Below are positions 33,014-38,842 of a stretch of DNA of 38,842 nucleotides, piece after piece. Where the stretch lies: positions 1,954 through 40,795 of the forward strand of contig WVZO01000398.1 of the NCBI GenBank assembly GCA_011772425.1. Direction: 5' to 3'. The notes beneath the pieces were generated by a model that saw only the letters and a program-made list of their open reading frames with translations, searched no databases and was not told the DNA's origin. How positions within the stretch are numbered: position 1 is the stretch's first letter; each line of letters opens with the position of its first letter. This stretch comes from Candidatus Aminicenantota bacterium (GTDB lineage Bacteria > Acidobacteriota > Aminicenantia > UBA2199). A program made the position numbers and the translations under genes.

Positions 33014-34209
33014 TGTTTTATCTCCTTTTTAATGGCCTCTGCCAGTTGTTGGATACCTTGTTCTATTTGCTCGATGGAGGGGAACGAGTAGTTCAGCCGC
33101 ATGGTATTTCCACCTGAAAAATCGCAGTGAAAGGGGCGACCGATCACGTAAGCCACATTATGCTCGATAGCTGTCATAAATATCTCTTTAGTATCGATCC
33201 GTTCCGGCAGGGTTACCCATAGGAACATTCCACCGTGGGGTTTAGACCAGGAAACGTCTTCCGGCATATATTTTGCCAGGGCGTTCAACATCGCTGCTGA
33301 TTTGGGTTTATAGCACTCAATGGCTTTTTCAATGGTTTGCTTCATCTTTCCCCGTTTGATATAAGTTGCCAGGATAAGCTGGGTAAAGGATGGTGTACAA
33401 AGATCAACCGATTGTTTGAGCATCTCGATCTTTTCGATAAGTTCTTTTTCTGCGGTTACCCAGCCCATGCGCATACCGGGAAAAAGGATTTTTGAAAAGG
33501 TTTTAAGCATTAATACCCCTTTTCCCCCGGAAAGGGTCCAGAGGCTGGGTAAGACTTCTCCTGTAAAGGAAAGTTCACGATATGGGGAATCTTCCACTAA
33601 TAAGATTTCTCTTTCACGGGCGATCTTGATGAGTTCTTTTCTTCGTTCAAGACTCATGGTAATACCTGAGGGATTCTGGAAATCCGGTATGGTGTAGATA
33701 AAACGGGGTTTTTTGCCTTGTTTATCCAGTTCATCCAGGCATTTGAGCAGCAGTTCGATATTCATGCCGTTATGGTCCATGGGGATGCCGCGCATGTCTG
33801 CGCCGCAGCGGCGGAACGCCTGGATGCCGCCCAGGTAAGAGGGCAGTTCCATAATGATAGGTACGCCTTCGTCCAGGAATAGCAGGGAGAGAAGATCAAG
33901 ACCTTGCTGCGAAGACGATGTGACGCAAACTTGTTCTAGCGAAGCTGCTTCGCCGAAATTGGCCATATGTTCTGTCAGGGCTTCCAGCATTTCGGTTTCC
34001 CCTTGTGTGGGTCCATATTGAAGTGCCAGGAACCCTTTTTTCTTTAGTACCTCATCGGTAATGTCGATAATATCCTGTATGGGAAAGAGGGAGGTATCTG
34101 GCAGCCCACCGCCAAAGGAAATAACCCCTGGTTTACGGGTCCATTTTAAGATTTCTCTTATTTCTGACCGTACAATACGGTTTGAAATTTTGGAAAATAT
34201 ATAAGACAT
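33010..34209 (-). CDS. PLP-dependent aminotransferase, class I (2-aminoadipate transaminase-like)
   Basis: A 399-aa fold-type I aminotransferase. FGGGLPDTSLFP near the N-terminus, YGPTQGETEMLEAL and the PLP lysine in LKTFSKILFPGMRMGW are typical of the LysN / MocR-C-terminal subgroup (2-aminoadipate, aromatic or branched-chain transaminases). IYTIPDFQNPSGITMSLERR is the family phosphate/pyridine-site block. No GntR DNA-binding domain is fused. Exact substrate is not determinable. AGGAGG precedes the ATG. It is divergent from the phosphoglycerate dehydrogenase-like gene, so a 3-phosphohydroxypyruvate role is conceivable but unproven. Confidence 0.85.
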   Translation of the reverse strand: MSYIFSKISNRIVRSEIREILKWTRKPGVISFGGGLPDTSLFPIQDIIDITDEVLKKKGFLALQYGPTQGETEMLEALTEHMANFGEAASLEQVCVTSSSQQGLDLLSLLFLDEGVPIIMELPSYLGGIQAFRRCGADMRGIPMDHNGMNIELLLKCLDELDKQGKKPRFIYTIPDFQNPSGITMSLERRKELIKIAREREILLVEDSPYRELSFTGEVLPSLWTLSGGKGVLMLKTFSKILFPGMRMGWVTAEKELIEKIEMLKQSVDLCTPSFTQLILATYIKRGKMKQTIEKAIECYKPKSAAMLNALAKYMPEDVSWSKPHGGMFLWVTLPERIDTKEIFMTAIEHNVAYVIGRPFHCDFSGGNTMRLNYSFPSIEQIEQGIQQLAEAIKKEIKQ

Positions 34210-34243
34210 GTATTATCCTCCTTTCTTTTTTCATTTACTCTAT

Positions 34244-34272
34244 TTTATACTAGAAAATCGGCTTAGATGCAA
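34244..34272 (-). promoter_or_regulatory. promoter of the aminotransferase-hydrolase operon
   Basis: Minus strand TTGCAT (34267-34272), 17-nt spacer, TATAAA (34244-34249), about 34 nt before the ATG. Confidence 0.6.
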
Positions 34273-34305
34273 CAGCCAATCGAAATAAAAATCGAAACAG
34301 CCAAT
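34271..34305. promoter_or_regulatory. direct repeat between divergent promoters
   Basis: AACAGCCAAT occurs at 34271-34280 and again at 34296-34305, 25 bp apart, between the -35 boxes of the two divergent promoters. It could be an operator acting on both. Confidence 0.4.
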
Positions 34306-34314
34306 TTTTTTTGT

Positions 34315-34343
34315 TTGACAAAGAAAGGGTTATGGATTAAAAT
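34315..34343 (+). promoter_or_regulatory. promoter of the phosphoglycerate dehydrogenase-like gene
   Basis: TTGACA (34315-34320), 17-nt spacer, TAAAAT (34338-34343). The leader is about 70 nt and ends in AAAGGGG before the ATG. Confidence 0.7.
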
Positions 34344-34418
34344 CAAATATGATGGTAAAATTGAGTATGCTTATAATAAATAAACATTTCAATTATAAAA
34401 AATAGAAAGGGGTGAAAC

Positions 34419-35345
34419 ATGTCGAAAAAAGTTCTGGTAGCAACCTTTAAACCGTTTGCTAAAGAAGCGGTAGAAAATATCTCAAAAATTTGCGAAGAGG
34501 CAGGGTATGAACTGGTCCTGCTGGAATCCTATACAGATCCGCAAGACTTAATTAAGAGTGTGGCAGATGTGGATGCATTGATTGTACGAAGCGATGAAGT
34601 AACACCGGAAGTGTTCGACGCTACCAAAAATTTAAAGATTGTGGTGCGAGCCGGTGCGGGTTTTGATAACGTGAATTTGCCGTCCGCCACAGAGCACGGC
34701 GTGGTGGTAATGAATACCCCGGGTCAAAACGCCAATGCCGTGGCGGAACTGGTGTTCGGCCTGATGCTCAACCTGGCGAGGCGTCATTATACGGGCAAGC
34801 CCGGCACAGAATTAAGAGGCAAAAAACTGGGCCTTCACGCTTACGGAAACGTGGGAGTTGCTGTAAACGCTATTGCCAAAGGTTTCGGTATGGAGGTCTA
34901 TGCGTTTGATCCCTATATCAGCAAAGAAAAAATGGAAGCCGACGGTGTAACGCCCGTGGATGCCGTGGATGCGTTGTATGAAACCTGCGATTACATTTCC
35001 CTCCACCTGCCCAAAATGAAGGAAACCATTGGGCTGGCCAATTACGAACTGATGTCCAAAATGAAAAAAGGAGCCGCCATTATTAATACGGCAAGAGAAG
35101 ATGTAATCGATGAGCCTTCCCTGTTAAAAATGTTTGCAGAAAGGGAAGATTTCTTGTTTGCCGCGGATGTGGCGCCTAAATGCAAAGATGAAATCACCGG
35201 GAAATACGATCTCCGAAGCTTCTTCACCAAAAAGAAAATGGGAGCCCAAACAGCCGAGGCAAATATCAATGCGGGTATCGCTGCCATTAAACAGATCATC
35301 GGTTTCTTTGAAAAAGGTGATACCACGTTCCAGGTGAATAAGTAA
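34419..35345 (+). CDS. D-3-phosphoglycerate dehydrogenase-like protein, type IIIK-like
   Basis: A 308-aa short (no ACT domain) D-2-hydroxyacid dehydrogenase. VVRAGAGFDNVNL (75-87), MNTPGQNANAVAELVFGLML and INTARED with catalytic R226 are conserved. The nucleotide-binding loop reads AYGNVG (141-146) with Ala for the first Gly of GxGxxG. The catalytic His of the usual TPHxGA is replaced: residues 271-276 are KKKMGA, placing K273 at that position. Lysine there is the mark of the type IIIK phosphoglycerate dehydrogenases described from Entamoeba and some bacteria, so the serine-pathway role is reasonable. It may oxidise 3-phosphoglycerate using NAD. Confidence 0.8.
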   Translation: MSKKVLVATFKPFAKEAVENISKICEEAGYELVLLESYTDPQDLIKSVADVDALIVRSDEVTPEVFDATKNLKIVVRAGAGFDNVNLPSATEHGVVVMNTPGQNANAVAELVFGLMLNLARRHYTGKPGTELRGKKLGLHAYGNVGVAVNAIAKGFGMEVYAFDPYISKEKMEADGVTPVDAVDALYETCDYISLHLPKMKETIGLANYELMSKMKKGAAIINTAREDVIDEPSLLKMFAEREDFLFAADVAPKCKDEITGKYDLRSFFTKKKMGAQTAEANINAGIAAIKQIIGFFEKGDTTFQVNK

Positions 35346-35462
35346 GCTCCTATTAAAAAAAATCAGGCAATTTCAGGCATTTTGTGGTAAAATAAAAGAC
35401 CATCCACGAAGAAATACTTAAAATTCGTGTCATTCGTGGGCCAAAAACACCAGGAGGTTTTT

Positions 35463-38400
35463 ATGAATAAGAAGATTTATACCCTTTTCATTCTCTTTCT
35501 GACGCTGATTTCCTTCTCAGCATTTAATCTTATGGCTGCTGATGCCATTACCGTACCCAATAACGGATTTGAAAAAATAGATGCGCGGAGGTTTCCCGTG
35601 CAATGGTACCTGAAAACAGGTGAAAAAGAACAGGTTAAAATAGACAGCCAAAATGCCCATTCGGGTGAAAACAGCCTGCTGATTTCCCACCAGCAATGGA
35701 AAAAAAGCACGGTGGTTTCCGATCCTCTGTCCTTTAAAGTAGGACATCTTTACCGGCTGAGCGGGTGGGTCAAAACCGAATCTGCGAAAACCTGGCCCAT
35801 GGACCGGTATCCCACCTCTGTGGCCGCCTGTTTAACCATGGATTCCTTTCCTTTTACCAACCATTCACCATCCCTGGGAGCTTCATCCGGTTGGCAAAAA
35901 ATCGAAACCCTTTTTATTGCTACTCGCGGCATAGACAGGGTTCGGCTCCACCTGGGTTTCAATGGAAACGCCAAAGGAAAGGCCTGGTTTGACGATATTA
36001 GTGTGGAAAAAGTGGAAGATATTACTGCTTATGTGCCCATGGAAACAGTCAAGTGGTTCGGTCCGGCTTTCTGTTACCAGGACAAAGGCTGGTTTTTTGT
36101 TCACATCGAAGGTAAACCTTACCAGAGGGGCTATCAATACGGTTACCTGCTGGCAGATGAAATTGCAGCTTATTTGAAGAAGCTGGCGATTGAAGCCAAT
36201 ACCGATAACCCGAGAGACGGATGGCAGCAGATGCGGTTTATTAGCGATGCGTTTTTTCTGCGCAAATACGATGAAGAATACCTGACCGAAATGAAAGGGA
36301 TTGCCGACGGTGCCGCCAAAGCCGGCGCTGAATTTGAAGGCCGGTCACTGGATTTGATCGATATTGTCACCCTCAACACCACTATCGATATCGGCCAGGT
36401 GTGGAGTGCTTTGCGGCGTACACCTCACGCCTTAAGCGGGAAAAGTTTCCTGTCTGCCGAAGATGAACTGCTTATCCCTATGCGGGAACATAAATGTTCC
36501 GGGTTCCTGGCTAATGGACCGGCCTCCAAAGACGGAAAAATCGTATTCGGACAGATTTTTATGTGGTACGGGTATACCGGCGTTCATTGGAACGTGATTT
36601 GCGATGTGGTGCCGGATAAAGGTCACCGGTTGGTTTATGAGACCTTTCCCGGTGGGATTCATTCTGGCGCGGATTTTTATATCAATTCCGCCGGTATTAT
36701 GATGGGAGAAACCACCACCAGTCAAACGCCCTTTGATATGGATGGAACCCCACAGTCCTACCGGATTCGCAAAGCAGCCCAGTATGCCAGCAGCATCGAT
36801 GAGGCGGTGAAGATACTGAAGTTCAAAAACAACGGCATGTATACCAACGACTGGCTCATGGCCGATACCAAAACCAATGAGATTGCCATCTTCCTGCTGG
36901 GAACCAAAAAAAGCAAATTGTGGCGCAGTGGAACCGGCGAATTTCCCGGGGGCACAAAAGGGTTTTACTGGAGCAACAATAACAACAAAGATAATGAAGT
37001 ACGGAAAGAATATATCCCAAATGCGGACAACGCTCCCTATGACCTGGTTTTTACCCCGTGGAGCCGGGACATCGTGTTTAATCAATTCTATAAAAAATAC
37101 AGGGGGAAAATCGATGCCACTGCCGGGGTGAATCTCCTGGCATCATCGCCTGTGAATATGTCTCATGCCTGCGACGGAAAAATCACCACCACAGAGATGG
37201 CCGAACAAATGGTATTCCTGGCGCATTTCGGCAAAGTGACCTTGCGGGAAAAATTCCCGGCAAAGGACAACCGGCTGATGCGGGACTATCCCGGTGCCAT
37301 TCCCCACCTGTCCTTGGGGTATTCTATTATCAGTCCGAAATTTGTAACAGAAAAATTAAAAGCCCTGAAACAAAAAAACAAAGAAACCGGCAAAACAACA
37401 AAAAAAGAATCACTGGAACCGGATTTGTCCGGCGTTAAAGATATATACACCTTTGACCCGCGCACCCTCTGGTTCAACACGGTTTATCCCGCCTCGGAGA
37501 AAGAGAACTGGTTTGTCAGCGGTACAGCAGCCTATTGGCGGTTCATGAAACAGCTTCCGTCCAACTCTAAAAAGGCGTTTTCTTATCTCAAAGACCAATT
37601 AACCTCCCTTAACCTTCAATTGGTGTATGTCATTTCCCGTGAAGGAGCCATTGCTCCTCTGGAAGCCCGCCGGGTTTACGATAAGTACAACCACTACCGC
37701 ATCCCGCGCATCCGGGGAACTTTCCTGCTGCACCAACTGCGGCTCTACCTGGGCAATGAGACCTTCTCCAAAATCATGAACGCCCTTCACAACAATTTTA
37801 AAGAAAAACCAATTACCAATAAGCAGTTGATCGCCACCACAGAAAAAATAGCGAAAAAATCCTTGAAATCCTTTTTTATGCAGTGGCTGAAACGGAAAGA
37901 CCTGCCGCAAATCACACCCACGGTAGAAGTCAAACAGGCGGATGACACCTGGAAGGTAAACCTTACCGTGAAACAGGCTGGAGACCCCTTTCATTTCTTC
38001 GCTGCCGTTGCCATTGAAACTGAAAAAGAAGAAAAACTGGAAATGGTTGAAGTGACCAAAGGGGAACAATCCTTTACCTTTACTCTTAAGAAAGAGCAAA
38101 AGCCCGTGAAAATTGTTTTTAATGCCGGAAACGATATCCCGGTATCCCGGGAAAATTTTTATACACTTCGCAACCATTACGAGGATTTTCATCATACTGT
38201 TTTTGTTTATGGTACCTCCCGGCAGATTGAGCTCAACCATACCCTGGCCTTGCGTTACCGGAACGTATTGGCGGATCGTTATATGGAAATACTGGCGCCG
38301 GTGAAAAAGGACAGCGAAGTGGATGAATCCGAACTGGCCTCCCATGACATCTTTGTCCTGGGCGGTGTCGCTGACAATGGGCTGATGAGACGAATGAAGG

Positions 38401-38666
38401 AAAAGTTAGGACTCTCGGCAGGAAAAAATTATTTCCATTGGCAGGATAAGACCTATGGTGATCCGGACGATGGTTTGTTTTTGGTGTATCCCAATCCCTA
38501 CAATCCTAAAAAAGTGGTTTACCTGGTGATTGCCAACAGTGCACTCCAATTGTACCACATGACCAAAAGTTATAAAAGGGTCCCTTCCTGGGCTGTCTTC
38601 AAAGGCGACCAGATCGTCAAAGAAGGATATCACCCCAGGAAAGATTTCCAATCAAAAATTAATTAA
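35463..38666 (+). CDS. giant exported C45-like Ntn-hydrolase fused to an M1-peptidase-like C-terminal region
   Basis: 1067 aa from the ATG at 35463 (AGGAGG just upstream; the frame also opens 12 codons earlier). A signal peptide (about 1-26) precedes a carbohydrate-binding-module-like jelly roll (about 27-185: NNGFEK, HSGENSLLI, YRLSGWVKTE, KAWFDDISVE). Next is a C45 / phospholipase B-like domain (about 200-500) with GKPYQRGYQYGYLLADEI and HKCSGFLANG, where C345 is the likely N-terminal-nucleophile-type residue. Residues about 640-850 resemble the C-terminal helical and beta parts of M1 aminopeptidases (GTFLLHQLRLYLGNETF, SFFMQWLKRKDLP) without any HExxH zinc motif. A final domain ends DDGLFLVYPNPYNPKK. 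Probably a periplasmic or surface amidase/peptidase. Confidence 0.7.
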   Translation: MNKKIYTLFILFLTLISFSAFNLMAADAITVPNNGFEKIDARRFPVQWYLKTGEKEQVKIDSQNAHSGENSLLISHQQWKKSTVVSDPLSFKVGHLYRLSGWVKTESAKTWPMDRYPTSVAACLTMDSFPFTNHSPSLGASSGWQKIETLFIATRGIDRVRLHLGFNGNAKGKAWFDDISVEKVEDITAYVPMETVKWFGPAFCYQDKGWFFVHIEGKPYQRGYQYGYLLADEIAAYLKKLAIEANTDNPRDGWQQMRFISDAFFLRKYDEEYLTEMKGIADGAAKAGAEFEGRSLDLIDIVTLNTTIDIGQVWSALRRTPHALSGKSFLSAEDELLIPMREHKCSGFLANGPASKDGKIVFGQIFMWYGYTGVHWNVICDVVPDKGHRLVYETFPGGIHSGADFYINSAGIMMGETTTSQTPFDMDGTPQSYRIRKAAQYASSIDEAVKILKFKNNGMYTNDWLMADTKTNEIAIFLLGTKKSKLWRSGTGEFPGGTKGFYWSNNNNKDNEVRKEYIPNADNAPYDLVFTPWSRDIVFNQFYKKYRGKIDATAGVNLLASSPVNMSHACDGKITTTEMAEQMVFLAHFGKVTLREKFPAKDNRLMRDYPGAIPHLSLGYSIISPKFVTEKLKALKQKNKETGKTTKKESLEPDLSGVKDIYTFDPRTLWFNTVYPASEKENWFVSGTAAYWRFMKQLPSNSKKAFSYLKDQLTSLNLQLVYVISREGAIAPLEARRVYDKYNHYRIPRIRGTFLLHQLRLYLGNETFSKIMNALHNNFKEKPITNKQLIATTEKIAKKSLKSFFMQWLKRKDLPQITPTVEVKQADDTWKVNLTVKQAGDPFHFFAAVAIETEKEEKLEMVEVTKGEQSFTFTLKKEQKPVKIVFNAGNDIPVSRENFYTLRNHYEDFHHTVFVYGTSRQIELNHTLALRYRNVLADRYMEILAPVKKDSEVDESELASHDIFVLGGVADNGLMRRMKEKLGLSAGKNYFHWQDKTYGDPDDGLFLVYPNPYNPKKVVYLVIANSALQLYHMTKSYKRVPSWAVFKGDQIVKEGYHPRKDFQSKIN

Positions 38667-38838
38667 TGCCTTCGGCGACCAGGCCCCCGGCGGGGGCAGC
38701 CATAGAAGGCGCATACGCGCCATCTAAAGGTTTCCTTACCAGAATCAAACAGTTAGGTGACCACTTTTGAAGTTGCTATAAATCGAAAAGAGGGCTGTTG
38801 CTTCAAACGTTTGGGGAAACCTTCAACTTACTTTTTTT
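38667..38838 (-). repeat. family B repeat, copy B3
   Basis: Directly abuts the stop codon of the giant gene. Read on the plus strand it has GCCTTCGGCGACCAGGCCCC, GGCAGCCATAGAAGGCGC, the hairpin GGCGCATACGCGCC at 38708-38721, GGTTTCCTTACCAGAATCAA and GGGGAAACCTTCAACTT. Its hairpin loop bases differ from B1 and B2 but the arms are identical. Confidence 0.75.
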
Positions 38839-38842
38839 ATGA

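Overview
The window looks like chromosomal DNA of an uncultured Gram-negative bacterium. It encodes outer-membrane barrel, lipoprotein and Tat-type export signals, a complete menaquinone pathway and hybrid two-component proteins, and it has very repeat-rich intergenic DNA. The gene style and repeats would fit a lineage such as Aminicenantota/Acidobacteriota, but that is an impression, not a demonstrated assignment. No rRNA, tRNA, CRISPR array or intact transposase gene was seen. Several promoters fit a sigma70-like pattern of TTGACA, 17 bp, TAAAAT, and they helped fix starts and operons.

Layout. 0-3 kb: small membrane protein, exported beta-propeller, Tat-signal alanine racemase. 2.9-4.3 kb: inverted copies of a composite repeat (family A) around a lone 75-aa antitoxin-like gene. 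4.3-9 kb: GlcD-type FAD oxidase, divergent histidine phosphatase and sulfatase-fold protein, then a receiver/histidine-kinase hybrid. 9.2-13.1 kb: repeat family B, rsmD, a receiver-DUF4388 regulator, L-lactate permease. 13.3-16.8 kb: a membrane pentapeptide-repeat protein converging on an unrecognised two-gene operon, one member of which has a PD-(D/E)XK nuclease motif; this is the best candidate for an undescribed system. 17-19 kb: a 21-bp tandem array, a small orphan gene, and a YfbK-like protein that has lost its vWA domain and carries a TonB-like anchor. 19.2-26.4 kb: menaquinone operon ubiE/menG-menF-menD-menB-menA-menC, interrupted by repeats. 26.4-31.2 kb: gene-poor DNA with three more 21-bp arrays, a MITE-like element, gene relics, an outer-membrane barrel protein and a secreted SnoaL-like protein. 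31.3-38.7 kb: lipoprotein serine hydrolase with an aminotransferase, divergent type-IIIK-like phosphoglycerate dehydrogenase, and a giant exported C45-like/M1-like fusion.

How it fits together. Lactate permease, a GlcD/D-lactate dehydrogenase-like flavoenzyme and the menaquinone operon could form a lactate-to-quinone respiratory route (inference). The dominant non-genic theme is repeats: family A keeps its hairpin pairing while the stem bases change, family B sits inside operons and supplies the menA ribosome-binding site, family A encodes the last codons of menC, and four tandem arrays of unrelated sequence all share an exact 21-bp period.
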